The notes: generated by a model from the sequence alone, not told the origin. Shown: positions 8,855 through 17,388, counted from the stretch's first letter. The stretch is 64,000 nt of DNA from Neobacillus endophyticus (GCF_013248975.1 NZ_JABRWH010000001.1:4856001-4920000), one strand, 5' to 3'. Program-made: numbers and translations.

Positions 8855-10009
8855 TTATTGATTCAAAACCCCATGTTTTGCTAACAGTTGAATGGTCATA
8901 TCATCCATTGGCGGATTGTGCAGCCCCGCTCTTACATCCCGATAATAACGCTGGAGCGGGCAATTTAATGAAAGACTTTTTGCACCAACAATCCTCATCG
9001 CAAGATCTGTTATTTCAATAGCTGCATTGGTAACTGTAAGTTTAGCTGCCCCAAGGACAGGAGCCAGTTTATTCTTTTCTTCTTCATTTGAATAATCCCA
9101 TTGCTTCGCCGCCCCATATAAAAGATACTCTGCTTGAATTAATTTTAATTCCATCTCTCCTATCTTTTGTTGTACATTAGGCAGGTCAATAATTGGTCCG
9201 GTTACACTGTTTGGAGAGTATTCTCCAGCAAATTGCAGTGCATATCTTTTTGCTGCCTTTGCTATGCCTAGATAACAAGCAGGAATGTGTAGAAGCCATC
9301 CATTGGCTCTTTTTTCACTCAGTGATATTATTTCAACTAAATATTCATGTGGAATCTCGACATGATCCAAGATTAAATCATGACTTCCAGTCCCTTTTAG
9401 AGCAATACTATCCCAAGTTTCCTCTATACTTACACCATTACAAGTACGTGGAATGAGAAAATTTGCCACTTCATTTGTTTCCTTAACGGTGGCACTGACA
9501 ATAAAAAAGTCCAAAACGGGTGCCATGGTTGTAAATGTTTTTCTGCCATTTAGGATCCAAACGTCCTCATTTCTCTCAGCCGTTGTTTCTGGTTTACCTC
9601 CACGGGTCGGACTTCCGGTTTTTGGCTCAGTTGCTGCACTATTAATTAACGCCCCAGATTTGACACAATTACATAAGTAGGAAAATATCTCCTCTTTCCA
9701 TGTCCCCTTTTCACTAAGATTAAAAATAATTCCCATATGCCATCCGATTGCCAAAGCTGTTGCTCCGTCACCTTCCGCAATCATTTCTTGAAGGCGTATC
9801 ATTTCATATAGGGAAAGACCCTTTCCCCCATATCTGGACGGCACTGTCAGAACGGTATATCCTGTATTTTTTAAATCTTCCATGTTATCAAACGGAAAGC
9901 TTCCTTCAACGTCAATTTGATGTGCTCTTGCTAAAAACTTTTTAGAGAGAACTTTCATTATCTCTAATCGTTCGTCTAAGTTTTTTGCACTTTGAAAATC
10001 CATTTCCAT
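8855..10009 (-). CDS. Acyl-CoA dehydrogenase-like flavoprotein (YdbM-like)
   Basis: Soluble FAD enzyme of 384 residues with the acyl-CoA dehydrogenase order: helical N-domain (VPSRYGGKGLSLYEMIRLQE), beta domain (SAATEPKTGSPTRGGKP; LNGRKTFTTMAPVLDF), and helical C-domain (RIVGAKSLSLNCPLQRYYRD). Best resemblance is to B. subtilis YdbM and to the DszC-like branch rather than to classical fatty-acid dehydrogenases, so the substrate is uncertain. Two possible starts (MEMDF), six bases apart; GGCGGGAGAGA precedes them. No terminator-linked partner; the upstream neighbour is divergent. Confidence 0.82.
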   Translation of the reverse strand: MEMDFQSAKNLDERLEIMKVLSKKFLARAHQIDVEGSFPFDNMEDLKNTGYTVLTVPSRYGGKGLSLYEMIRLQEMIAEGDGATALAIGWHMGIIFNLSEKGTWKEEIFSYLCNCVKSGALINSAATEPKTGSPTRGGKPETTAERNEDVWILNGRKTFTTMAPVLDFFIVSATVKETNEVANFLIPRTCNGVSIEETWDSIALKGTGSHDLILDHVEIPHEYLVEIISLSEKRANGWLLHIPACYLGIAKAAKRYALQFAGEYSPNSVTGPIIDLPNVQQKIGEMELKLIQAEYLLYGAAKQWDYSNEEEKNKLAPVLGAAKLTVTNAAIEITDLAMRIVGAKSLSLNCPLQRYYRDVRAGLHNPPMDDMTIQLLAKHGVLNQ

Positions 10010-10122
10010 TCTCTCCCGCCTTTCTTTCTTTTCTGTTCTCTTTCATTTTTTCATTATTTCTTGAATTTTGCAAAATAGAACAATTACAAATAAGTTTAAC
10101 TTTGAATATATTTTGAACGTTT

Positions 10123-10172
10123 TGTGCTATTTATCACTGTGTTTAACTGAATAAAATACTATAATGCAAGTG
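10123..10172 (+). promoter_or_regulatory. FNR/CRP-like site and promoter for the PAS-fused narK
   Basis: TGTGCTATTTATCACT (10123-10138) matches the FNR/CRP pattern TGTGA-N6-TCACA except at two positions. Its centre (10130.5) is 41.5 bases before the predicted start site that follows a perfect TATAAT at 10160-10165. That is the class II activator position. There is no good -35 hexamer, as expected for an activator-dependent promoter. Confidence 0.65.
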
Positions 10173-10264
10173 GAAATTTCCCATCGCAAATGATAAATGA
10201 ATGTTTTAATTTTAATATCTGGTTTTTTAAAGAATAAAACGGTAGGAATACAAGGGGGATTTTT

Positions 10265-11758
10265 ATGAATCAGAGAACAAGACAGCTTTTTATCCAAACA
10301 GGAAGCCTCATTACCGGGTTTATGGTTTGGGTTCTTATATCATCCCTTATGCCTTTTATTAAGGAAGATATTCATCTTACTTCTACACAAATATCATGGG
10401 CCACGGCAGTACCAGTGATACTTGGATCACTACTTCGAATTCCTATAGGATATTGGACGAACCGCTATGGCGGTAGAATTTTATTTACCATCAGTTTTAT
10501 CATTCTACTTATTCCAATAGCCATTGTGAGTGTTGCAAACTCTATATTTATGCTTATTCTAGGCGGTTTTATGCTTGGTATTGGAGGAGCGGTCTTTTCA
10601 ATTGGCGTAACTTCTTTACCAAAATATTATCATAAGGCAAAACATGGATTTATTAATGGGATCTATGGTGCAGGTAATATCGGCACCGCGGTTACAACCT
10701 TTCTTGCTCCGTTTTTGGCAAATCAGTTTGGCTGGCGAACCGTCATTAAATTCTATTTGATTTTGGTCCTAGTCTTTGCTTTACTTAATTTGATCTTAGG
10801 TGATAAAAAGGAACAAAAAGTCTTTAAACCTCTTTCTGATCAATTTAAAGCGGTATACAAAAACCCAAGGGTTTGGTGTTTAAGCTTATTTTACTTTATT
10901 ACTTTTGGTTCGTTTGTTGCTTTTACGCTCTACTTACCTTCATTTTTAGTCAATCATTTTGAATTATCAAAAGTGGATGCCGGGCTGCGTACGGCTGGTT
11001 TTATTGTCTTGGCGACACTATTCAGACCAATTGGCGGATGGATGGGAGATAAAGTGAATCCGTTTTTAATCCTAATGGCAGTGTTCTTTTGGCTGACTTT
11101 TGCAGGATTTCTATTATCATTTACTCCTTCACTCCCGATCTATTCCTTTGGCTGTTTATTAGTTGCATTCCTAGCTGGTATTGGAAATGGTGCGATCTTC
11201 AAACTTGTTCCAATGTATTTTTCAAAACAGTCAGGAATTGTAAATGGAATTGTTTCCGCAATGGGAGGCCTTGGCGGTTTTTTCCCCCCGATTATTTTAA
11301 CGACCTTATTTAATTTTACTGGCCATTACGCAATCGGCTTTATGTCCCTTTCAGAATTTTCTTTAGCAAGTTTAGTCATTGTCGTCTGGTTTTACTATCA
11401 AGAAAAATTAAGTATTTCATCTAAAATTGTTGATTGTACAATAGAAGGAATTTGTGTCACAGACAAAAATGGAATTATTCAAAAAGTTAACCCTGCCTTC
11501 ACAAAAATAACTGGATTTAAAGAGGAAGAAGTATTGGGAAAAACCCCAAGTATTCTTCAATCTGGAGAACATAATCATGATTTTTATAAAAACATGTGGA
11601 AAGATCTTATTGAAACCGGTTTTTGGGAAGGTTCCATCTGGAATAAACGAAAAAATAATGAGATTTATAAAGAACGGTTAACCATCACGGCTATTAAAGA
11701 TGATTCAGGCGAGTCACAGCAATATGTCGGTATATTTAGAGAAGAAGCTGCAAAATAA
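10265..11758 (+). CDS. NarK-type nitrate/nitrite transporter with a C-terminal PAS domain
   Basis: Residues 1-380 are a 12-span major facilitator carrier of the nitrate/nitrite porter kind (GFMVWVLISSLMPFIKED; RIPIGYWTNRYGGR; NGIYGAGNIGTAVTTFLAP; GNGAIFKLVPMYF). Residues about 387-497 form a PAS domain (IVDCTIEGICVTDKNGIIQK, ILQSGEHN.., QYVGIFREE), with no kinase, GGDEF or helix-turn-helix after it; the protein ends there. The usual NarK ends near residue 390-430, so the PAS domain is an addition. ATG preceded by AAGGGGG. Regulated by the FNR-like site upstream. The PAS could sense redox or ligand and gate transport, which is inference. Confidence 0.88.
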   Translation: MNQRTRQLFIQTGSLITGFMVWVLISSLMPFIKEDIHLTSTQISWATAVPVILGSLLRIPIGYWTNRYGGRILFTISFIILLIPIAIVSVANSIFMLILGGFMLGIGGAVFSIGVTSLPKYYHKAKHGFINGIYGAGNIGTAVTTFLAPFLANQFGWRTVIKFYLILVLVFALLNLILGDKKEQKVFKPLSDQFKAVYKNPRVWCLSLFYFITFGSFVAFTLYLPSFLVNHFELSKVDAGLRTAGFIVLATLFRPIGGWMGDKVNPFLILMAVFFWLTFAGFLLSFTPSLPIYSFGCLLVAFLAGIGNGAIFKLVPMYFSKQSGIVNGIVSAMGGLGGFFPPIILTTLFNFTGHYAIGFMSLSEFSLASLVIVVWFYYQEKLSISSKIVDCTIEGICVTDKNGIIQKVNPAFTKITGFKEEEVLGKTPSILQSGEHNHDFYKNMWKDLIETGFWEGSIWNKRKNNEIYKERLTITAIKDDSGESQQYVGIFREEAAK

Positions 11759-11770
11759 ACATTTCTAACC

Positions 11771-11800
11771 AACCTTCATCCAGCGATGGAGGTTTTTTTT
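11771..11800 (+). terminator. Terminator after the PAS-fused narK
   Basis: Stem AACCTTCAT / ATGGAGGTT followed by eight Ts. Confidence 0.8.
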
Positions 11801-11864
11801 ATTTATAGTTAATTTTTACAACTTTTTGTCTAACTTAATCAGTTCACAATTCCTTCACGTTTTT

Positions 11865-11914
11865 TGTGACGTACGTCACAAATTTCGCAATGGCTCCTAG
11901 TTTATATTTACATC
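11865..11914 (+). promoter_or_regulatory. FNR/CRP-type palindrome and promoter for the second narK
   Basis: TGTGACGTACGTCACA (11865-11880) is a perfect 16-bp palindrome that satisfies TGTGA-N6-TCACA exactly. TATATT at 11903-11908 is a good -10, placing the start near 11914, so the palindrome centre is at about -41.5. This is the arrangement of a class II FNR-activated promoter, consistent with induction at low oxygen. Confidence 0.8.
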
Positions 11915-11974
11915 GTAAAGAACAGCACCATTGCTAATTAAATATTTAAAATAAATTTTTAGGGGGAAACAACA

Positions 11975-13276
11975 ATGGCCCGAATAACGTATTGGAATCC
12001 AGAAGACGAAAAATTCTGGAACAACGAAGGAAGAAAACACGCAAAACGAAATCTTTGGATCTCAGTTCCATGTTTAATGCTGGCATTCATCGTCTGGCAA
12101 ATTTGGTCAGTGGTCGCTGCAAAGCTAAACTCTGTGGGATTCCACTTTACTCAAGAACAGCTATTTACTCTTGCTGCCATCCCTGGGTTGGTTGGAGCAA
12201 CTCTTCGGTTCTTTTATACCTTTGCTGTTGGTTCTATTGGGGGTAAAAACTGGACAGTTATTTCAACTGCACTGTTAGCCATTCCAGCAATTGGTATAGG
12301 TGTTGCCGTTCAAAACCCACATACTTCATATACAACCATGCTGATCCTTGCAGCACTTTGCGGTCTTGGTGGCGGTAACTTTTCATCATCATCTGCCAAC
12401 TTAAGTTTTTTATTTCCAAAAAAGGAAAAAGGTACTGCACTTGGAATTAATGGTGGTTTAGGTAACATGGGGGTTTCTGTTGTTCAGTTTGTTACACCAT
12501 TAATTATTACATCAGGAACATTTGCCTTTGTAGGACACAAACAAGTATTAGCAAATGGTCATGCCCTTTGGTTACAAAACGCTGCTTTCATCTGGGTAAT
12601 TCCAATTATCATCATGACACTTCTTGCCTTGTTTGGAATGGATAACGTACCAGGTGCAAAACAATCAATTTCTGACCAATTTGTGATTGTTAAAAGGAAG
12701 CATACTTGGATAATGACAGTTCTATATGTAGCAACATTCGGTTCTTTCATTGGTTTCTCTGCTGCTTTTCCACTGTTATTAAATTCTCAATTTCCGGAAC
12801 ATGTTTCTCTTGCCTTCCTTGGAGCTTTAGTTGCTGCAGCTGCAAGACCAGTAGGCGGATGGCTTTCTGATAAAATAGGCGGTGCTAAAGTTACTTCATT
12901 TGTATTAGTTGTCATGGGAATTGGTGCATTCGGCGTCATTTACTTCTTGGAAGGTAAACAATTCGCAGGTTTCTTGATGTCCTTCTTAATTTTGTTCGTT
13001 GCATCTGGGATTGGATCCGGATCAACATTCCAAATGATTCCAACTATCTTTATACCTAAAGAAGCTGCTCCAGTTATTGGCTTCACTGCCGCTTTCGCAG
13101 CTTATGGATCATTCTTCATTCCAAAGCTGTTTGGATGGGCTACCATAACAACCGGATCACCTGCAACAGCATTCTATTTCTTTATTGGTTTCTATGTGAT
13201 CTCTTTTTCTCTTAACTGGTATTTTTATCAAAGAAAAACTCACTCAGCTAAAACAGTTGTCAAACAAGCCGGATAA
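11975..13276 (+). CDS. narK: Nitrate/nitrite transporter, NarK family
   Basis: 433-residue, 12-span major facilitator protein that moves nitrate in and/or nitrite out for nitrate respiration. Nitrate-porter signatures are visible: GLGGGNFSSSSANLSFLFPK and, in the second half, GIGSGSTFQMIPTIFI. The N-terminus (WNPEDEKFWNNEGRKHAKRN) resembles the longer NarK group that begins with a charged cytosolic helix. ATG preceded by AGGGGG. It follows the PAS-fused transporter on the same strand, but a terminator and a separate FNR-type promoter lie between. No nitrate reductase genes are in the window. Confidence 0.92.
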   Translation: MARITYWNPEDEKFWNNEGRKHAKRNLWISVPCLMLAFIVWQIWSVVAAKLNSVGFHFTQEQLFTLAAIPGLVGATLRFFYTFAVGSIGGKNWTVISTALLAIPAIGIGVAVQNPHTSYTTMLILAALCGLGGGNFSSSSANLSFLFPKKEKGTALGINGGLGNMGVSVVQFVTPLIITSGTFAFVGHKQVLANGHALWLQNAAFIWVIPIIIMTLLALFGMDNVPGAKQSISDQFVIVKRKHTWIMTVLYVATFGSFIGFSAAFPLLLNSQFPEHVSLAFLGALVAAAARPVGGWLSDKIGGAKVTSFVLVVMGIGAFGVIYFLEGKQFAGFLMSFLILFVASGIGSGSTFQMIPTIFIPKEAAPVIGFTAAFAAYGSFFIPKLFGWATITTGSPATAFYFFIGFYVISFSLNWYFYQRKTHSAKTVVKQAG

Positions 13277-13291
13277 TATCTGGCTTGTTTT
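13263..13291 (+). terminator. narK terminator overlapping the stop codon
   Basis: Stem AACAAGCC / GGCTTGTT with a T-run; the narK stop codon is in the loop. Confidence 0.8.
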
Positions 13292-13337
13292 TTTATAACT
13301 TAGTTCCTTGATCTATATAAAGTTTTAATAACGCAAA

Positions 13338-13363
13338 AAAACTGCCAAAAATCGGCAGTTTTA
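13338..13363 (-). terminator. Terminator of the LysM-3D gene
   Basis: Stem AAACTGCC / GGCAGTTT with flanking A and T tracts; ends at the stop codon of the minus-strand LysM gene. Confidence 0.75.
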
Positions 13364-14164
13364 ATTCAATATTTTTACTTTCACTTGTTTTCTTCCCCAA
13401 TCGAGAGCATCATGTTCAGAAGGAATAAACACATCAATTCGATTGCCTTTAATGGCTCCTCCTGTATCTCCTGCTATTGCTTCTCCATATCCTTCTACAT
13501 ATACTTTACTACCAAGAGGAATTATCGACGGATCCACCGCGATCACCTTTGTGTCCGGATTTGATTTAATATCAATACCTATTTTGGTAATACCAGAACA
13601 ACCTTCACATGAAGCTGTATAGGCTGTTGCATTTACAGTTATTTCTTTTGTATCGGAATGAGGAGCTGTGATCGGAGTTGTTTGGCTATTCTGATTTTCA
13701 GAAGCAGGAATTGCTTTGGCGGAAGTAGGTGCAGGTGCTGAAGAATAACTTCTAGCAGCTTCAGTGGTCGATGTTGTATGTGCCTGACTATCTATTTCCG
13801 CTTTTTTTGTATTTTCATAAATGACTAAAATTAATCCTGGATGAATTAAATCTGAATCTAATGTATTCCAATCCCTTATCTGGTCAATTGTTACACCGAA
13901 ATGATGAGCGATTCCCCACAGTGTATCATTTTGTTTTACCGTATATTGTTTTCTCTCCGGTATTTCTAAAATATCACCAGGATGAATGAGATCCGATGAT
14001 AATTGATTCCAGTTTTTAAGGCTTTGTACAGTTGTATTATGTACTTTTGATAAACCCCAAAGGGTATCCCCTTTTTTTACGGTAATCTCTTCTGCATGCA
14101 CATTAGCACCTACAGATACTGAGAGAGCCGCAACTGCAATAATTGTTTTCAGTTTGCTAATCAT
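13361..14164 (-). CDS. yocH: Secreted LysM-3D cell-wall protein (YocH-like)
   Basis: Exported peptidoglycan-binding protein with a probable lytic or wall-remodelling role. The signal peptide runs to about residue 25 (MISKLKTIIAVAALSVSVGA..VHA), followed by two LysM repeats (ITVKKGDTLWGLSKVHNTTV and YTVKQNDTLWGIAHHFGVTI), a low-complexity Ser/Thr/Pro/Ala linker, and a C-terminal 3D domain with the name-giving aspartates in IAVDPSIIPLGS, AGDTGGAIKGNRIDVF. Start set at MISKLK because GGGAGG precedes it; 267 residues. B. subtilis YocH is under the WalRK regulon; only a half-site-like TGTAAA was seen upstream, so regulation is not shown here. Confidence 0.88.
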   Translation of the reverse strand: MISKLKTIIAVAALSVSVGANVHAEEITVKKGDTLWGLSKVHNTTVQSLKNWNQLSSDLIHPGDILEIPERKQYTVKQNDTLWGIAHHFGVTIDQIRDWNTLDSDLIHPGLILVIYENTKKAEIDSQAHTTSTTEAARSYSSAPAPTSAKAIPASENQNSQTTPITAPHSDTKEITVNATAYTASCEGCSGITKIGIDIKSNPDTKVIAVDPSIIPLGSKVYVEGYGEAIAGDTGGAIKGNRIDVFIPSEHDALDWGRKQVKVKILN

Positions 14165-14437
14165 ATTGTTTACCTCCCATTTTCTTTCGACCGCTAACTG
14201 TAATTCATCATAACACGGAAATTTCTGAGACAAAGAACAGGCAGATGTTAATTGCTTTACGAGAATGGCAAGTATTTTACAATAATGTATCTAAAGGACA
14301 TAATTTTCAAAAAGCATTCGAACCTTATAAAGTTTTAGATATTTTTAATCCTTCGTTTAATTAAGTCTCTAAGTACTTCGAATACACTTTAGCTGCCAAA
14401 TTTTGAATTCAATCATTTCCCTTTAAAACAACATATA

Positions 14438-14469
14438 AAAAACGAGAGAATTCGAATTCTCTCGTTTTT
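14438..14469 (-). terminator. Histidine kinase terminator (perfect palindrome)
   Basis: Perfect stem-forming palindrome with arms AAAACGAGAGAATTC and GAATTCTCTCGTTTT, followed by Ts on both strands; the kinase stop codon lies at its edge. Confidence 0.85.
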
Positions 14470-16624
14470 AAGCGATTTTTTCAGGAAGTAAGATATTAAA
14501 GGTTGTTCCTTTATTCGGTTCACTCTCCACAAATACTTTTCCATTGTGGCTTTCAATTATTTTAAAGCTAACCATTAAGCCTAAGCCGTTTCCATTTTTC
14601 TTTGTAGTAAAAAATGGTTCTCCCAGCTTTTTTAGTTTTTCCTGAGGGATTCCAACACCAGTGTCTTGAATTGAGATATGAACATTGTGATCGTGAACCT
14701 TGATTTTTACGTGCAAATCACCGCCATTTGGCATGGCTTCAATTCCGTTTTTAATAAAATTTAAAAACACTTGCTTCAAGCGATTTTCGTCACAATCGAT
14801 TTGGATAATTTCCTGATTGCTGTCAAAGTATAACCGGACATTTTTCTTTCGCGCTTCAAATTCCAGCAATGAAACCACGTTCTTGATGACAGGAACAACA
14901 TTCTTCTCCTCTAGATCCACTGCTTTTGGTTTCGCAAGTACCATAAAGTCTTCGACAATTGTATTAACGCGCTCAATTTCATCTAGTATGATATTTAGAA
15001 ACTCAAGACGTTCCGGATCTTGTTCATCTAGCTGTAAGAATTCGGTATATCCTTTCATCGATGTAAGTGGATTGCGAATCTCATGCGCCACCCCTGCAGC
15101 TAATTGGCCAACCGCAGCAAGTTTATCTTGACGGTGAATAACTTCTTCCTGTCTCTTGCGTTCTGTTATATCGTATCGGATGGCAAGGTATTGATATGGT
15201 TTTCCCTGCTCGTTTAAAAAAGGAATAATGGTTGTACTAACCCAATAAAATGTACCATCCTTAGCTTTATTCCGGATTTCACCTTTCCAAACCTCTCCGT
15301 TACCAATTGATTTCCAAAGTTCTTTGAAGAATTCCTTTGAATGGAATCCCGAATTTAAAATACGATGATCATTCCCAATAATCTCTTCACGGGTGTATTT
15401 AGAGATTTCACAAAACTTTTCATTTACATTTGTAATAATCCCTTTGGCATTAGTAAAGGCCACTATAGCGGATTGATCCAAGGCAAACTTAATGTCACTA
15501 ATTTCTTTTATAGTTTCCTTTAGATGTTCTTCAGCTCGTTTTCGATCCGAGATATCTGTTCGGATGGCTACATATTGATATGGTTTTCCATTACTATTTA
15601 AAAATGGAACTATCGTGGTGTCCACCCAATAATAGGTTCCATCCTTAGCCCTATTACACAATTCACCCTTCCAGACATTTCCACGGCCAATTGCACGCCA
15701 CATATCCTTGAAAAATTCTTTCGAATGATAACCGGAATTCAATATACGGTGGTCTTGGCCGATTAATTCTTCTCTGCTGTATTTAGATATTTCACAAAAA
15801 GTATCATTAACAGCAGTGATCTTGCCTTTTGCATCTGTGATCGCAACAATTGAGGATTGATTAAGGGCGAAGGTAACATCCTTCAAATTTGTATCAGATG
15901 AGGCTAGCTGTTTACTAATTAGCGTGCTGGAGATAATTAGTCCACCCATTATTAAAATGGAAATCAATAAAACTAAATAAATGAAAAAAGAGTTTTCATT
16001 TTGCGAGCCAATTACACCACTTACCGTCTCAACAATCGAGGATTTTTTTAATAAAATATTTCCTTCAGCTACAGCTGCTGTCATGATCACGGCGCTTACT
16101 GGTTTCAACCAAACTTGATTCCCCATATTTGAACCTTTTGCTGTAAAAAGCAGCCATAAAGAAAATAAATGAAAAACAAATATCAATAAAGCTGAAATAA
16201 TAAGTAAAAGTATATTATATTGAATGGAAATATTCATGGCATATAATTCAATCATATGAATGGCGATAATATTAAAAGTTAATAAAAAGCTGCCAATCAT
16301 TAGATAAAAAAAGCGGACTTTTTCCGTAAACAAAATCATAAATGCCATTCCTGTTAATGCAATACTGATCACAATGGAAAGTACAGTCAGTGGTATATGG
16401 TACTGGTTAATTAATTTCATATTGGTTGCCAGAAGTCCCATAAAATTCGCAACCCAAATTCCCACACCCATAGATAAAGTTCCGCCAATGAATAAAAGGC
16501 GGTTATTTCGCTTCGAAGTTTTGACAAGTATATACATATCTAATGCTGTATAAACAGCCATTAACGTTAGCCCAATTGCAATTATGAATAAATAAGGATG
16601 AAAAGCACCCATCATTGAATTCAT
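14468..16624 (-). CDS. Membrane sensor histidine kinase with two near-duplicate PAS domains
   Basis: 718-residue kinase. Residues about 8-235 hold seven to eight membrane spans arranged like an MHYT sensor, but the diagnostic Met-His pairs are mostly lost (GIWVANFMGLLA where MHYT proteins usually carry an MH pair). Two PAS domains follow at about 251-360 and 378-488; they are roughly 70 percent identical to each other by eye (CEISKYSREELIGQDHRILN and CEISKYTREEIIGNDHRILN). HisKA has the phosphorylated His514 in GVAHEIRNPLTSMKGY, and the ATPase has DTGVGIPQEK and GNGLGLMVS. No response regulator gene is adjacent, as for orphan sporulation-type kinases (KinA/KinE-like). Ligand unknown. Confidence 0.88.
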   Translation of the reverse strand: MNSMMGAFHPYLFIIAIGLTLMAVYTALDMYILVKTSKRNNRLLFIGGTLSMGVGIWVANFMGLLATNMKLINQYHIPLTVLSIVISIALTGMAFMILFTEKVRFFYLMIGSFLLTFNIIAIHMIELYAMNISIQYNILLLIISALLIFVFHLFSLWLLFTAKGSNMGNQVWLKPVSAVIMTAAVAEGNILLKKSSIVETVSGVIGSQNENSFFIYLVLLISILIMGGLIISSTLISKQLASSDTNLKDVTFALNQSSIVAITDAKGKITAVNDTFCEISKYSREELIGQDHRILNSGYHSKEFFKDMWRAIGRGNVWKGELCNRAKDGTYYWVDTTIVPFLNSNGKPYQYVAIRTDISDRKRAEEHLKETIKEISDIKFALDQSAIVAFTNAKGIITNVNEKFCEISKYTREEIIGNDHRILNSGFHSKEFFKELWKSIGNGEVWKGEIRNKAKDGTFYWVSTTIIPFLNEQGKPYQYLAIRYDITERKRQEEVIHRQDKLAAVGQLAAGVAHEIRNPLTSMKGYTEFLQLDEQDPERLEFLNIILDEIERVNTIVEDFMVLAKPKAVDLEEKNVVPVIKNVVSLLEFEARKKNVRLYFDSNQEIIQIDCDENRLKQVFLNFIKNGIEAMPNGGDLHVKIKVHDHNVHISIQDTGVGIPQEKLKKLGEPFFTTKKNGNGLGLMVSFKIIESHNGKVFVESEPNKGTTFNILLPEKIA

Positions 16625-16856
16625 GAATCTGCATTCCCCCTTTTTCTAGCATTCTACTACGATTGTAATGGAAAATATTTTTTTAGGGAAGTGTTAATTA
16701 TTGTCCATCTGAAATCTATAGATTGTGATAAAAGTCTTATTTTTAAAATTAATGGTTTTTTTTTCAAAAAAATCTACACAATTTAAGTTTTTTTGTTTAT
16801 ACTGTACTATAACAAAAGGATGTTTTATATTCTGTATTAATAAAGGAGGATTTGAA

Positions 16857-16991
16857 ATGTTAATAAGTCCTGTGGAGTTTTTTCGTCAATTACCTAAAAA
16901 ACAATGTCCAGAATGTGGCCAAATTATCGAAGAACAAGCAGAATCCTATTTAATGGAATGTGATCGTTGTCTTGCAAAAAAAGAAGAATAA
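16857..16991 (+). CDS. YhfH-family small zinc-ribbon protein, copy 1 (44 aa)
   Basis: 44 residues starting MLISPVEFFRQLPKKQCPEC. Two cysteine pairs (QCPECGQ and ECDRCLA) look like a compact zinc ribbon. The ATG follows AAAGGAGG by seven bases; the open frame extends upstream but without a ribosome site. Strong resemblance to the B. subtilis YhfH type of orphan small protein; function unknown. Duplicated immediately downstream. Confidence 0.75.
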   Translation: MLISPVEFFRQLPKKQCPECGQIIEEQAESYLMECDRCLAKKEE

Positions 16992-17066
16992 ATTTATTTT
17001 TTGTCCTATCTGTTCTATAACAATAAACTATCCAATAAACTGTCGTATGAAGGAGGAGGATTTTAT

Positions 17067-17201
17067 ATGTTAATGAGCCCGGTTGAATTTTATCGTAATG
17101 TGCCACCAAAACAGTGCTCCGAATGCGGACAGCATATGGAGGAACAAGCGGAATCCTATTTAATGGAATGTGATCGTTGTCTTGCAAAGAAAGATGAATA
17201 A
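17067..17201 (+). CDS. YhfH-family small zinc-ribbon protein, copy 2 (44 aa)
   Basis: Tandem paralogue of the preceding gene, 44 residues (MLMSPVEFYRNVPPKQCSEC), again with two CxxC pairs. The last 20 or so codons are nearly identical to copy 1 at the DNA level, while the first half has drifted, suggesting a recent duplication or gene conversion of the 3' half. GGAGGAGG precedes the ATG. A structured RNA candidate begins eight bases after the stop. Confidence 0.75.
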   Translation: MLMSPVEFYRNVPPKQCSECGQHMEEQAESYLMECDRCLAKKDE

Positions 17202-17208
17202 TAAAGAT

Positions 17209-17355
17209 AACTTGCGTACTGGTGAGCCCGGCAGTGCGCAGACAGAGGCGTAAATCGCTGAAAAGTACAGCTTTTTGGATGTGAGGCTGCTGACTCGCGA
17301 AGTATTACTTAGTGCAATTATGCCTGTTAAAAATGTTAGTCTTTCCCTTTCGGCC
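17209..17355 (+). ncRNA. Structured RNA element, copy at 17.2 kb
   Basis: About 147 bases that align along their whole length with 61942-62084 (about two-thirds identical by eye). Shared blocks: ACTGGYGAGCCCG, AGACAGAGGC, GAAAAGNACAGCTTTT, GAGGCT, TTATGCCTG and CTTTCC..CGGC. The first stem covaries: CTTGC with GTGAG here against CTCGC with GCGAG in the other copy. A terminator follows. The coding potential is broken by stops in all forward frames. I cannot match it to a riboswitch class I know; a sporulation or stress sRNA is possible. Confidence 0.6.
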
Positions 17356-17360
17356 AAGTA

Positions 17361-17388
17361 TGACTCCAGTGATCACTGGAGTTTTTAT
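17361..17388 (+). terminator. Terminator after the 17.2 kb RNA element
   Basis: Perfect palindromic stem ACTCCAGTGATCACTGGAGT followed by TTTTTATTT. Confidence 0.85.

Noticed and set aside
17209..17355. Resemblance of the RNA element to known riboswitches (M-box, ydaO c-di-AMP, SAM, cobalamin, GEMM)
   Set aside because: Short shared words such as GTTAGGTCA or ACTGG occur, but none of the invariant cores or pairing orders of these classes is present, and the elements follow genes instead of preceding them.
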